Below are positions 32,481 to 41,248 of a DNA stretch of 64,000 nt, piece by piece (within the stretch, counting starts at the first letter, position 1; the number at the start of each line of letters is the position of its first letter). The stretch comes from CAJQQY01 sp045104975 (lineage in GTDB: Bacteria; Bacteroidota; Bacteroidia; Chitinophagales; Saprospiraceae), in assembly GCA_045104975.1 (NCBI GenBank), contig JBGCCY010000129.1:27640-91639 (forward strand). The letters are read 5' to 3'. The position numbers and the translations under genes are program-made. The notes under the pieces are model-generated. The model was given only the letters and a program-made list of their open reading frames with translations. It had not been told where the DNA came from and ran no database searches.

Positions 32481-33665
32481 ATGAAAAAAATCTTTGAGAA
32501 TCCTTGGTTCATTTTTGGTGTGTATATATTGTTATCGTTGGGTGCGACGCTGCAATCTTATTTTGGAAATCCTACCTCTTTTAATAATCTTGAATATACT
32601 GCTTATAATAATTATTTAATCTTTAAGCAATCTTTTTTTCATTTGATTGAGGGAAAAGATCTCTTCATTTTATATCCCGAAGAACATTGGGACTTGTATA
32701 AATATTCTCCCACCTTTTCTTTATTGATGGCACCTTTGGCAATTTTACCAGATGTAATTGGTTTGTTTTTTTGGAATCTATTGAATGCTTTAGTTTTATT
32801 CTTTGGGATAAAAAAACTTCAAATGCCAACCCGTTTTAAAGGAATTAATTTATCCAAAATTCATTCATTTATTTTGCTTTTTATTGGTTTAGAATTAATG
32901 ACTTCGTTGCAAAATGAACAATCGAATGGACTACTTGCAGGGCTGATTATCCTAGCTTTTGTTTTTTTAGAAAAAGAAAAAATATGGTTGGGAACACTTT
33001 GTATCGCCTTGACTTTTTACATCAAAATATTTGGGATCGTAGCATTTGCTTTATTTTTAGTTTACCCCAAAAAAGGAAAATTTATTTTGTCTTCAGTAGT
33101 ATGGATGATTGTGTTGGGATTGTTACCAGCAGTATTTGTTGGGTTGGATCAGTTGATGCTTTTGTATGAAAGTTGGGGCAAAATGTTGGGCGAGGATCAT
33201 GCGGTATCTTATGGATATTCGGTCATGGGTTGGTTGCAAAGTTGGTTTGGATTGGATGTTTCCAAAAATGTAATTGTATTGTTAGGTGTTGCTTTATTTT
33301 GTTTACCTTTAGTGAGTTTTAAGAATTATGTGCATTATGATTTCCGTTGGAGGTTGTTGGTTTCGATTTTGATTTGGGTGGTGATTTTTAATCACAAGGC
33401 GGAGTCTCCAACTTTTGTAATTGCTATGAGTGGAGTAGGGATATGGTATTTTTTTAGTGAAAAAACTAGTGTAAACTTAGCTTTGGTAGTTTTGGCATTT
33501 ATCTTTACCTCACTTTCACCGACGGATTTATTTCCAAGATTTTTGAGAGAACAATTTGTGATACCTTATGTGATGAAGGCGGTATTTTGTATTTTTATTT
33601 GGGGGAAGATTATTTGGGAAATGTGGAATGTTGATGTAGTATTTTTTGCCACTGACTTGGACTGA
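32481..33665 (+). CDS. GT87-like (DUF2029) integral membrane protein
   Basis: A 394-residue polytopic membrane protein with about ten hydrophobic segments. The first large loop carries FHLIEGKDLFILYPEEHWDLYKYSP, and NEQSNGLLAGLIILAF follows; these match glycosyltransferase family 87 / DUF2029 proteins, where an acidic residue near the N terminus is catalytic. Such enzymes use a polyprenyl-phosphate-linked sugar as donor, but the donor and product are unknown here. A TTG in frame three bases before the ATG could also start translation. The last residues (VVFFATDLD) and stop lie inside the left arm of the 51-bp inverted repeat, so the C terminus is repeat-encoded. Confidence 0.82.
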   Translation: MKKIFENPWFIFGVYILLSLGATLQSYFGNPTSFNNLEYTAYNNYLIFKQSFFHLIEGKDLFILYPEEHWDLYKYSPTFSLLMAPLAILPDVIGLFFWNLLNALVLFFGIKKLQMPTRFKGINLSKIHSFILLFIGLELMTSLQNEQSNGLLAGLIILAFVFLEKEKIWLGTLCIALTFYIKIFGIVAFALFLVYPKKGKFILSSVVWMIVLGLLPAVFVGLDQLMLLYESWGKMLGEDHAVSYGYSVMGWLQSWFGLDVSKNVIVLLGVALFCLPLVSFKNYVHYDFRWRLLVSILIWVVIFNHKAESPTFVIAMSGVGIWYFFSEKTSVNLALVVLAFIFTSLSPTDLFPRFLREQFVIPYVMKAVFCIFIWGKIIWEMWNVDVVFFATDLD

Positions 33666-33778
33666 CTAGTATGACTTTTTATGACTCTCCCACTTTAAGA
33701 TATCAAAGTGGATCAAACGGTAGGGGAAGTCATAAAAAGTCATACTAGTCAGTCCAAGTCAGTGGCAAAAAATACTAC
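33636..33778. repeat. 51-bp perfect inverted repeat spanning two gene ends
   Basis: The arms at 33636-33686 and 33728-33778 are exact complements over 51 bases. Between them is a second hairpin (ccacttt/aaagtgg). The left arm encodes the end and stop of the GT87-like protein; the right arm contains the stop of the SH3 lipoprotein. Both are thus convergent into the repeat. A transcript of the element would form a very long hairpin. Confidence 0.95.
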
Positions 33779-34803
33779 TCCTTGATTTCCCATACGCCTT
33801 TTTCATTCATGATAATTTTAATATTTTTCGGTTTAATTTCTTTATCAAAACTAGCCGGCATCATCGTAATTTCAATCGTTTTATCATCGATCCATATTGG
33901 AGTATGAGGTTCCATATTGTCAAATTCTTTTTCCAATAATTTTTCAAATCGTCCATTGGGAAAGCCAAAAATTTGAATACCATTAAATTCAAAGCCAGCT
34001 TCTAGATCTTGATTAGTTGTAATCAAATGTTTTGCATCCGGAGAAACTTTTGGAAATCCGTATACAATTATTTCCTTCCCCGATTTATCATTTACCAGAG
34101 AGTAACTTCCACCTTCATAAAGATTATTTCTAAAAACAAAAAAGCCAATCTTCGGAAGATATTCTAAGTAATCTTTTTGTGAAAATTCATCACTTGTTAT
34201 TGTAGCAGTATCATTTTCAAAAACAACCTTTTTGCCAGTCAATAGAGTGAGTGTAATTTCATTTTCATTTTCCGAAACATATTGAGCATCTTTTTTTAAT
34301 TGTTTCGCTCTTACTTTTTCAGAACAAGTATGAAATTTTTCCCAATTTTCATTTTTCTTCAATTCAAAACATGCATCATACGGACTAGGATTCGCATCCA
34401 CCACCGGCTCATAAAATTTCACCGCACCACCATAAACCCAACCTTCTTTTCCATCATCAGTTTTGATTTTTAGCCAAGGTTCATTGAAAAGTGTTCCCCG
34501 TAAATTAATACGTTCTTTGTAATCTGTCTTTTCATTGAGATAAGTAAAAGAAGTACCTTCCTTCACTTCGATGACGATTTTACTTTTCGTCGTCGGCTGT
34601 TCACGAACCCTTAATTTATCAACCCAAGCATATAAAATTGTTGGCGCTTTTTCCTGAGTTGAAGGATTTGTTGTATTTTCGGTAGATTCGCCTTCCGAAG
34701 AATTAGATTCCGTTTGTTGGGTGCTTTCAGAGGAGTTTGTATTTTTACAAGAAAAAATAAAACCTACGAAAGTTAAAAAAACGATAAATAGGATTTTTTT
34801 CAT
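33775..34803 (-). CDS. SH3-domain lipoprotein
   Basis: A 342-residue lipoprotein: hydrophobic signal, then FIFSC with Cys19. Low-complexity Ser/Thr/Glu-rich sequence (20-52) follows, then a bacterial SH3 domain (about 55-130, LRVREQPTTKSKIVIEVKEGTSF, WLKIKTDDGKEGWVYGGAVKF). The C-terminal half (about 140-342) is a beta-rich domain of unknown family with FELKKNENWEKFHTCSEKVRA near its start. SH3b domains often bind peptidoglycan, so a cell-wall-linked role is plausible. Its stop lies in the right arm of the 51-bp inverted repeat. Confidence 0.85.
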   Translation of the reverse strand: MKKILFIVFLTFVGFIFSCKNTNSSESTQQTESNSSEGESTENTTNPSTQEKAPTILYAWVDKLRVREQPTTKSKIVIEVKEGTSFTYLNEKTDYKERINLRGTLFNEPWLKIKTDDGKEGWVYGGAVKFYEPVVDANPSPYDACFELKKNENWEKFHTCSEKVRAKQLKKDAQYVSENENEITLTLLTGKKVVFENDTATITSDEFSQKDYLEYLPKIGFFVFRNNLYEGGSYSLVNDKSGKEIIVYGFPKVSPDAKHLITTNQDLEAGFEFNGIQIFGFPNGRFEKLLEKEFDNMEPHTPIWIDDKTIEITMMPASFDKEIKPKNIKIIMNEKGVWEIKE

Positions 34804-34923
34804 AAGTGTTTAGATTTTTTTAAACGTTTACTTGACACCTTATCTAAGACTTTTGCAAAATTAATAACTTAAAACCCAAAACCGATATACTTTTCACACA
34901 TAATCTAAAAAAAGAAATGCGCC

Positions 34924-36141
34924 ATGATGAGAACAAGTTTTTTAATAATTTTTATAACAATACTTTCACAATTTGCTTGTGGGCAAGGCCAGACAGGAGA
35001 TCAAGACTGGGTAGTACTTAGATATATCGAACGTTATAAAAATATCGCAATGGAGGAAATGGTCAGAGCAGGTGTGCCAGCGAGTATCAAATTGGGACAA
35101 GCGATCTTAGAAAGTAATGCAGGACGAAGTGAATTATCTCGGAAGTCAAATAATCATTTTGGATTAAAATGTGGAAGTAGTTGGACTGGCGAAACGCATG
35201 CTCATGAAGATGACGATTATGACGAAAATGGAAATTTGATCAAGTCATGTTTTCGAAAATTTGATAGTGCCAAACGTTCCTTCTATGGACACTCTGAATT
35301 TTTGCAAAAACCTCGATATCGTTTTTTATTTACAGATTTGAATCCACAAGATTTTGAATCATGGGCTCATGGATTAAAAACAGCAGGTTATGCCACTAAT
35401 CCAAAGTATGCTTCTATTTTGATTAATATCATTCAGCGATATGAATTGTTTAAGTATGATAAAATGGCCATCGAAGGAGTTAATATAGAACCTGAAGATC
35501 CTATTTTAGTAGTTGCATCTTCTGGAACTATTGCTCGAAATAATGATTTGCGAATGGTCTATGCAGCAGATAAGCAAACGCCAAGTCAAATCGCCAGCCA
35601 ATATGATGTGAAGTTAAAATGTTTGTTAAAATATAATGAAAGATTGGGTGCAGGTGGGAAACAACTAGAACAAGGTGAGAAGGTTTATTTACAAAAAAAA
35701 CGAAGAAGTTGGAGAGGTCGAGAAAAATATCACTTTGTGCAAGAAGGAGAAACGATGTATCAGTTAGCTCAAAAATATGGAATCCGTTTGGGTAAATTAT
35801 ATCAGAAAAATAGAATGGATGAAGGTACTCAACCTGCTATTGGAGCGAAAGTAAAAATTAGAGGATGGAAAATAAAAAAAGGAAAAACGCCTAAATTACG
35901 AAAAGCAGCAATCGATGAAAATGGAGATGAGATTATCGAAGATGGAGTTACTCCTGATACGGAAGAAGAAGACGATTTTTTATTTGAAGAAGATCAAGTA
36001 GAAGTTTATCACTTAGTTAAAAAAGGAGATACTTTATATAGTTTAGCTTTGCGCTATGACATCACAGTTGATTATTTAAAAAAATTAAATGAGATGACAA
36101 CGAATTCAATAAGTGTAGGGCAGAGATTAAGAGTGAAATAA
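34924..36141 (+). CDS. Glucosaminidase with LysM repeats
   Basis: A 405-residue secreted peptidoglycan hydrolase. It has an N-terminal signal (possible lipobox QFAC with Cys19) and a glucosaminidase domain (about 25-175, with the catalytic Glu in LGQAILESNAGRSELS and the motif SNNHFGLKC). Three LysM-like segments follow: a partial one at about 217-255, YHFVQEGETMYQLAQKYGI at about 276-316, and YHLVKKGDTLYSLALRYDI at about 361-405. The linker between the last two is acidic (EEEDDFLFEEDQ). It should cleave beta-N-acetylglucosamine bonds in the cell wall. Confidence 0.92.
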   Translation: MMRTSFLIIFITILSQFACGQGQTGDQDWVVLRYIERYKNIAMEEMVRAGVPASIKLGQAILESNAGRSELSRKSNNHFGLKCGSSWTGETHAHEDDDYDENGNLIKSCFRKFDSAKRSFYGHSEFLQKPRYRFLFTDLNPQDFESWAHGLKTAGYATNPKYASILINIIQRYELFKYDKMAIEGVNIEPEDPILVVASSGTIARNNDLRMVYAADKQTPSQIASQYDVKLKCLLKYNERLGAGGKQLEQGEKVYLQKKRRSWRGREKYHFVQEGETMYQLAQKYGIRLGKLYQKNRMDEGTQPAIGAKVKIRGWKIKKGKTPKLRKAAIDENGDEIIEDGVTPDTEEEDDFLFEEDQVEVYHLVKKGDTLYSLALRYDITVDYLKKLNEMTTNSISVGQRLRVK

Positions 36142-36166
36142 TATTTTATTAAAAAATAAATTAAAT

Positions 36167-36194
36167 TCCTTCCAACCTAAATGAGTTGGAAGGA
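36167..36194 (+). terminator. Terminator after the glucosaminidase gene
   Basis: tccttccaac (36167-36176) pairs with gttggaagga (36185-36194) over an 8-nt loop, and T/A-rich sequence follows. It lies 26 bp past the stop. Confidence 0.65.
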
Positions 36195-36223
36195 TTTAGA
36201 TTTTAAAAAAGACAAAAATAGAT

Positions 36224-36952
36224 ATGAAAAAAATTGTACTACTTTTTATGACAATGATATTTTTGAGCGGAAGCTTGGTGGCACAGAGTCGTGCGTATGG
36301 TGTGAAAGGAGGGTTGACAATTGGAACTCAAAAATGGGAAGGACAAGATCAAGACCCTTTGTTTTCTTATCATGGAGCACTTTCAGTAGAATCTGTTTCG
36401 GATGAAAATTCGTTTGGACTTTTTGCTCAAATAGGTTACCATGTAAAAGGTAGTGCGTGGCGTAATGCCCAATTTTTCACTTTAGGAAGCAATAGACCTG
36501 TGAGAATTACTCGAAAGTTTGAATTTCAAAATGTAGGTTTGACTTTAGGCTTTAAAAATAATTATAAAGAGACAGAGCGTTTTAATTTATATTATCTTTT
36601 TGGGATTCGGGGAGAATATACGGTAGGAACAAACTTAGATGAATATGCAGATCAAAATGCTCAATTTAATTCACCTATTTATCCATTCGATGAGGCAGTT
36701 AGAAAAATTAATTATGGAGTAACCTTAGGTGGTGGATTACAATTTCCTTTTACGGATTATGTAAGTGGCATTATTGAACTGACGATTAGTCCAGATTTCT
36801 CAGATCAATATCGACAAGGATCTTTTACAGGAACAGTTTATCAAAATGGAACACCAACTTTACGAAGTTTTGGAGAACGAAAAATTAGAAATTTAGTTTT
36901 TGAAGTATCTGTTGGATTTCGGTTTTTGCATAAAATAGAATATGTTGATTGA
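36224..36952 (+). CDS. Outer-membrane beta-barrel protein
   Basis: A 242-residue exported protein with a signal peptide ending LVAQS (about 1-21). Amphipathic strands dominate the mature part (AYGVKGGLTIGTQKWEG, GLFAQIGYHVKGSAW, NVGLTLGFKNNYKE, YYLFGIRGEYTVGTN), and the end, VFEVSVGFRFLHKIEYVD, has the aromatic pattern of a final strand. The fold is a barrel of the PorT/PF13568 type. A role in transport or secretion cannot be decided. A terminator follows. Confidence 0.8.
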   Translation: MKKIVLLFMTMIFLSGSLVAQSRAYGVKGGLTIGTQKWEGQDQDPLFSYHGALSVESVSDENSFGLFAQIGYHVKGSAWRNAQFFTLGSNRPVRITRKFEFQNVGLTLGFKNNYKETERFNLYYLFGIRGEYTVGTNLDEYADQNAQFNSPIYPFDEAVRKINYGVTLGGGLQFPFTDYVSGIIELTISPDFSDQYRQGSFTGTVYQNGTPTLRSFGERKIRNLVFEVSVGFRFLHKIEYVD

Positions 36953-36970
36953 TAAAATAGAGTTATAAAA

Positions 36971-37001
36971 GTTATCGGATACCTTCAAGGTATTCGGTAA
37001 C
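36971..37001 (+). terminator. Terminator after the beta-barrel gene
   Basis: gttatcggatacctt (36971-36985) pairs with aaggtattcggtaac (36987-37001), with two mismatches that form G-U pairs in RNA. It lies 18 bp past the stop. Confidence 0.7.
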
Positions 37002-37078
37002 TAATCAACAAGAAGTTATCAATTTACCCTTCTAAAAAATTCTCAACGAACCCATTCACATTTTTCCCTTCAAAACCA

Positions 37079-37086
37079 TATCTTTG
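37079..37086 (+). promoter_or_regulatory. pheS promoter -7 box
   Basis: TATCTTTG matches the Bacteroidota -7 consensus TAnnTTTG and lies 29 bp before the pheS start. No convincing -33 TTTG is seen at the expected 19-21 bp upstream. Confidence 0.6.
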
Positions 37087-37115
37087 CGCCTTCAATTTTT
37101 ATAAAAAAAGAAATC

Positions 37116-38153
37116 ATGTCAGCAGAGATTTTTGCAGTAGTCAATCAATTTAAATCTGAGATAGAAAATGCCGCACCTTCTACGAAAGAAGAAGTGGAAC
37201 AATTCCGTATTCGATTTGTAGGATCTAAGAATGTTTTAAAACCACTTTTTGGAGAAATTCGAAATGTAGAAAATGAACGAAAAAAAGAATATGGTCAATT
37301 AGTCAATGCAGTTAAGGGGGCAGCGGAAGCAAAATTCCAATCTTTGAAAGATGCCGCTGAATCTGCAGCAGAGGAAGCAAGTAGTCAAGATTTGGATTTG
37401 AGTGCACCACCTGAACCAATGAGCTTGGGAGCACATCATCCAATTACGATTACGATGAATCGGATTGTTGATATTTTTTCACGGATTGGATTTACCGTTG
37501 CAGAGGAGCGAGAGATCGAAGATGATTGGCATAATTTCACCGCAATGAATACGCCGGAAGATCATCCTGCGAGAGATATGCAAGATACTTTTTACTTGAA
37601 AAATAGTACGGAGATGTTGTTGCGAACACACACTTCGTCTGTTCAGTCGAGAGTGATGATGAATCAAGAACCTCCAATTCGAATTATTGCACCAGGTCGA
37701 GTTTATCGAAATGAAACAATCTCTGCACGGGCACATTGTCAGTTTCACCAAGTCGAAGGATTGTATATTGATGAAAATGTTTCGTTTGCAGAAATGAAAC
37801 AAACCTTGCTTTATTTTGCGCAAGAAATGTACGGGCCAGATACAAAAATTAGAATGCGACCATCGTATTTTCCATTTACAGAGCCAAGTGCAGAGGTAGA
37901 TGTAACTTGTTTTATTTGTGATACGAAAGGATGTAATGTTTGTAAATATACCGGTTGGGTAGAGATTATGGGATGTGGAATGGTTGATCCAGCAGTACTT
38001 AAAAATTGCGGAATTGACACAGAAAAATATACAGGTTTTGCATTTGGAATGGGAATCGAACGACAAGCGATGATGTTATATTCGATCAATGACATTCGGT
38101 TGCTTTTCGAAAATGATGTTCGATTTTTAAAACAATTTACCTCAGCCATTTAA
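37116..38153 (+). CDS. pheS: Phenylalanyl-tRNA synthetase alpha subunit
   Basis: A full-length 345-residue PheS. The N-terminal coiled coil (about 1-85) contacts tRNA; the catalytic core contains HPITITMNRIVDIFSRIGF, the motif 2 region RVYRNETISARAHCQFHQVEG, and the motif 3 region GFAFGMGIERQAMMLY. The subunit works with PheT (not in this window) to charge tRNA-Phe. A cysteine-rich insert (CFICDTKGCNVCKYTGW), seen in many Bacteroidota PheS, may bind zinc. It is not adjacent to pheT, as is common in this phylum. Confidence 0.96.
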   Translation: MSAEIFAVVNQFKSEIENAAPSTKEEVEQFRIRFVGSKNVLKPLFGEIRNVENERKKEYGQLVNAVKGAAEAKFQSLKDAAESAAEEASSQDLDLSAPPEPMSLGAHHPITITMNRIVDIFSRIGFTVAEEREIEDDWHNFTAMNTPEDHPARDMQDTFYLKNSTEMLLRTHTSSVQSRVMMNQEPPIRIIAPGRVYRNETISARAHCQFHQVEGLYIDENVSFAEMKQTLLYFAQEMYGPDTKIRMRPSYFPFTEPSAEVDVTCFICDTKGCNVCKYTGWVEIMGCGMVDPAVLKNCGIDTEKYTGFAFGMGIERQAMMLYSINDIRLLFENDVRFLKQFTSAI

Positions 38154-38157
38154 TGCT

Positions 38158-38216
38158 GAATTTTGAAGGAGAAATTCTGAATTGTATATAGATTCAAAAT
38201 TCCTCCTTCAAAATTC
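38158..38216. repeat. Inverted repeat between pheS and gatA
   Basis: gaattttgaaggag (38158-38171) pairs exactly with ctccttcaaaattc (38203-38216). It lies 4 bp after the pheS stop and 13 bp before the gatA start, so it may end or attenuate read-through. Confidence 0.7.
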
Positions 38217-38229
38217 AAAACTCCTCTTC

Positions 38230-39666
38230 ATGAATTATTCTTCTCTTTCTTCTATTCAACAAAATATTTCTAAAGGTGAAACTAATTGTCAAAAATTAGT
38301 TGAGCACTATTTGTCCAATATTGAAAAATCGAAAGACCTTAATATTTATGTGGAAGTATTTGAAGATGAAGCTCGAGAGCAAGCCATTCTTTTAGATGAA
38401 AAATATGCAGAAAACCCAAACTCAATCGGACGACTTTTTGGTTTAGTCATCTCTATCAAAGATGTACTTTGTTACAAAAATCATGGGGTGACTGCGGGTT
38501 CGAAAATTTTAAAAGGATTTAAATCTTTATTTTCAGCTACTGCCGTCCAACGAATCTTGGAAGAGGATGCAATCATTATTGGTCGAGTGAATTGTGATGA
38601 ATTTGCGATGGGATCCGCCAATGAAAATTCAGTTTATGGACCAGTTCGAAATGCAGCTGATCCTACAAAAATTTCAGGAGGTTCATCAGGAGGCTCAGCA
38701 GTAGCTGTTCAATCTGAGACTTGTTTAGTTTCATTGGGAACAGACACAGGAGGTTCGGTTCGGCAGCCAGCAGCATTTTGTGGAGTGATAGGAATGAAGC
38801 CAACTTATGGAAGAATTTCGAGATTTGGTTTGTTAGCATACGCTTCTTCATTCGATCAAGTTGGGATTTTATCACATTCGATTGAAGATGTAAGTATATT
38901 GTTAGAGATTATGTCTGGCTACGATGAAAATGATAGCACATCAAGTGAGAGACCTGTAGAAAATTTTTCTAAAGACTTAATTGTTGAAGGAAAAAAGAAA
39001 ATTGCTTACTTCGAAAATGCACTCCAACACGAAAGTATCGATGAAGAAATTCGACAACAGACTTTTTCATTAATTGAAAAATTAAAGGAGGAAGGGCATG
39101 AAGTTGAACCTGTGGAATTTGAATATTTAGATTACATCATTCCGGCATATTATGTTTTGACCACCGCAGAAGCATCATCGAATCTTTCTCGATTTGACGG
39201 AGTAAGATTTGGACATCGAAGTAAAGAGGCCAATGATTTAATTGAGGTTTATAAAAAATCTCGTTCTGAAGGATTTGGAACAGAAGTGAAGCGTCGAATC
39301 ATGTTGGGGGCATTTGTTTTGAGTTCAGGTTATTACGATGCTTATTATACCAAAGCTCAAAAAATTCGCCGATTGATTTCGGAAAAAACCGCTCAGATTT
39401 TTGAAGAATATGATTTTATATTAATGCCTGCTTCACCTACTCCACCTTGGAATATTGGTGATAAGATGGATGATCCAGTTGAGGCATATTTAGCCGATAT
39501 TTTTACTGTACAAGCAAATATGGTTGGGATTCCTGCCATCTCTTTGCCCTTCGGAAAACATGAAAACGGGCTTCCAATGGGCATTCAGTTCATGGCGAAC
39601 AAATTTCAAGAAAAAAAATTACTAGCCTTTTCTCAGCATCTCATGCAAAGTTTTATTAAGAAATAA
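38230..39666 (+). CDS. gatA: Glutamyl/aspartyl-tRNA amidotransferase subunit A
   Basis: The start at 38230 (MNYSSLSSIQ) gives the usual 478-residue length; an upstream in-frame ATG would read through the repeat. The amidase signature is complete: Lys77 (SIKDVL), Ser152 (GGSSGGS) and Ser176 (DTGGSVRQP) form the Ser-cisSer-Lys triad. With GatB and GatC it amidates Glu-tRNA-Gln or Asp-tRNA-Asn. GatB and GatC are not in the window. The 3' end reads PMGIQFMANKFQEKKLL, typical for GatA. Confidence 0.95.
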   Translation: MNYSSLSSIQQNISKGETNCQKLVEHYLSNIEKSKDLNIYVEVFEDEAREQAILLDEKYAENPNSIGRLFGLVISIKDVLCYKNHGVTAGSKILKGFKSLFSATAVQRILEEDAIIIGRVNCDEFAMGSANENSVYGPVRNAADPTKISGGSSGGSAVAVQSETCLVSLGTDTGGSVRQPAAFCGVIGMKPTYGRISRFGLLAYASSFDQVGILSHSIEDVSILLEIMSGYDENDSTSSERPVENFSKDLIVEGKKKIAYFENALQHESIDEEIRQQTFSLIEKLKEEGHEVEPVEFEYLDYIIPAYYVLTTAEASSNLSRFDGVRFGHRSKEANDLIEVYKKSRSEGFGTEVKRRIMLGAFVLSSGYYDAYYTKAQKIRRLISEKTAQIFEEYDFILMPASPTPPWNIGDKMDDPVEAYLADIFTVQANMVGIPAISLPFGKHENGLPMGIQFMANKFQEKKLLAFSQHLMQSFIKK

Positions 39667-40040
39667 TACAAGCATTATTCTATAGTCTAATATATAATAT
39701 AGTTCGCTGTCAATTGATAGAGATTTGTATCCTTTTATTGTCTTTTTTTTTATGTGAAAATAAACCCTGTCATGAAATTTGATTAATCCGATTAGCAAAT
39801 GTTAAATAAAGACCACTAGGGTTGTATTAGATTTTAAAACCCCATAATTTTGTCTTACCAATACACAAAAATCTAGTTTACCTCCCACCGAATACTCCCA
39901 TACCCAAATAATAAGAAAAAAGATTTTACGAATATTAGGTACTAATGGAATGATCTTTTCATAACGCCTAATGAAATTTAAAAAACATTTGAAATAAGCA
40001 AAAATTTTCATTTCAAATGTTAGAATCAAATTAATTAACC
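39667..40040. other. Intergenic region upstream of the transglycosylase pair
   Basis: A 374-bp gap. A hairpin with 10-bp arms (catttgaaat at 39987-39996 and atttcaaatg at 40010-40019) lies 21 bp before the first transglycosylase start and may shape its 5' leader. No other feature is clear. Confidence 0.5.
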
Positions 40041-40964
40041 ATGAACTTATTAAAAGGTCCTATACCTTTTTTATTAGTGATGTTATTAACATCATCAATA
40101 AAAGCCAACACCAAGCCTACGGCATCTCTTCCAACTGCTTTCTTGTCAGAAAGTAACAAAACCAAAGTTTCAAAAACAGCTTTTGTCAAACGACTTGAAA
40201 GAAGATCTTTCTCCATGGACGTGACGTACAATAAAGATGTCAAGAAATTTGTCAAAAAATATATTTCTAAAGATCGAGTTGGGACTGAATTATTACTCGG
40301 AAGACAAACGACTTTTTTACCAATTTTTGAAAAATATATTGAAAAATTTCAATTACCTAGAGAATTGAAAAATTTACCAATCATTGAATCTGCTCTAAAT
40401 CCAAATGCGGAATCTCAAGTTGGCGCAAAAGGACTTTGGCAATTTATGCCAGCTACAGGGCGATTGTATGGATTGACTATCAATGATTATGTCGATGAGA
40501 GATGTGATCCAGTTAAATCAACTATTGCAGGTTTATCTTATCTCAAAGATTTATATGCAAAATATGGTGATTGGAAATTAGCGATTGCATCTTATAATTG
40601 TGGCCCAGGAAGAGTAGATAAGGCAATCAAAAAAGCAGGTAAATCTAGTTTTGGAGGAATAAAGAAATATTTACCCAAAGAGACTCAAGAATATGTTGCG
40701 AAATTTATCGCCACATCATATGTGATGGATAATTATTTTTTCCATGATCTTCGACCGATTTATCCAGAATATACTTTACAATTTGTAAAAGTCGTAAAGG
40801 TACATAAAAGAACTTCATTGAAAAAAATTGCAAAACAAACAGGGATGAGCCTCGAAATCATCCAAAAACTAAATCCTTCCTACCGAAAAGGAATCATTCC
40901 ACCAAGTGCAGATGGGAATTTCATAATAATTCCTATATTTGGGGAAGAACTTTCGATAGGGTAA
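40041..40964 (+). CDS. Lytic transglycosylase (MltD-like)
   Basis: A 307-residue exported lytic transglycosylase. After a signal-like hydrophobic N terminus (about 1-22), the SLT/MltD domain (about 85-240) contains the catalytic Glu in IIESALNPNAESQVGAKGLWQFMPATG, then YLKDLYAKYGDWKLAIASYNCGPG. The end is a single degenerate LysM-like segment (about 250-300, TSLKKIAKQTGMSLEIIQKLNP). It cleaves peptidoglycan by forming 1,6-anhydro products. It is the shorter of two adjacent relatives; the next gene carries clear LysM modules. Confidence 0.92.
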   Translation: MNLLKGPIPFLLVMLLTSSIKANTKPTASLPTAFLSESNKTKVSKTAFVKRLERRSFSMDVTYNKDVKKFVKKYISKDRVGTELLLGRQTTFLPIFEKYIEKFQLPRELKNLPIIESALNPNAESQVGAKGLWQFMPATGRLYGLTINDYVDERCDPVKSTIAGLSYLKDLYAKYGDWKLAIASYNCGPGRVDKAIKKAGKSSFGGIKKYLPKETQEYVAKFIATSYVMDNYFFHDLRPIYPEYTLQFVKVVKVHKRTSLKKIAKQTGMSLEIIQKLNPSYRKGIIPPSADGNFIIIPIFGEELSIG

Positions 40965-40975
40965 TGAATTGGTGG

Positions 40976-41024
40976 TATTTTATTTTGAGTATTTCAAAAA
41001 AATTGAAATATTCAAAATAAAATA
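40976..41024 (+). terminator. Terminator after the first transglycosylase
   Basis: A 22-bp stem with one mismatch: the left arm runs 40976-40997, the right arm 41003-41024, with a short A-rich loop. It lies 11 bp past the stop. Confidence 0.8.
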
Positions 41025-41248
41025 TCCTGTTTTTCTCCAACCTCGTGTCTGTCAGTCAATCAAGCTAATCCTTAATATCTGAAAACTTACAATTAAGCCA
41101 AACACCTTTGTGTTTAGGTTCATTTTTCTGTGTAAATAAAGATGTCTTTGCACAATTTTTGAAGGATTGTATGCTTTTAAGAACTTTATAAGTTCACAGT
41201 TTTAAGAATCCAGAACCTATTTCCTAAGCTTTAAATTTTTTGTCAGAG

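Noticed and set aside
39802..40029. Minus-strand open frame of 75 codons before the first transglycosylase gene
   Set aside because: It lies in the AT-rich leader with a hairpin, its sequence is not protein-like, and no neighbouring gene supports it.
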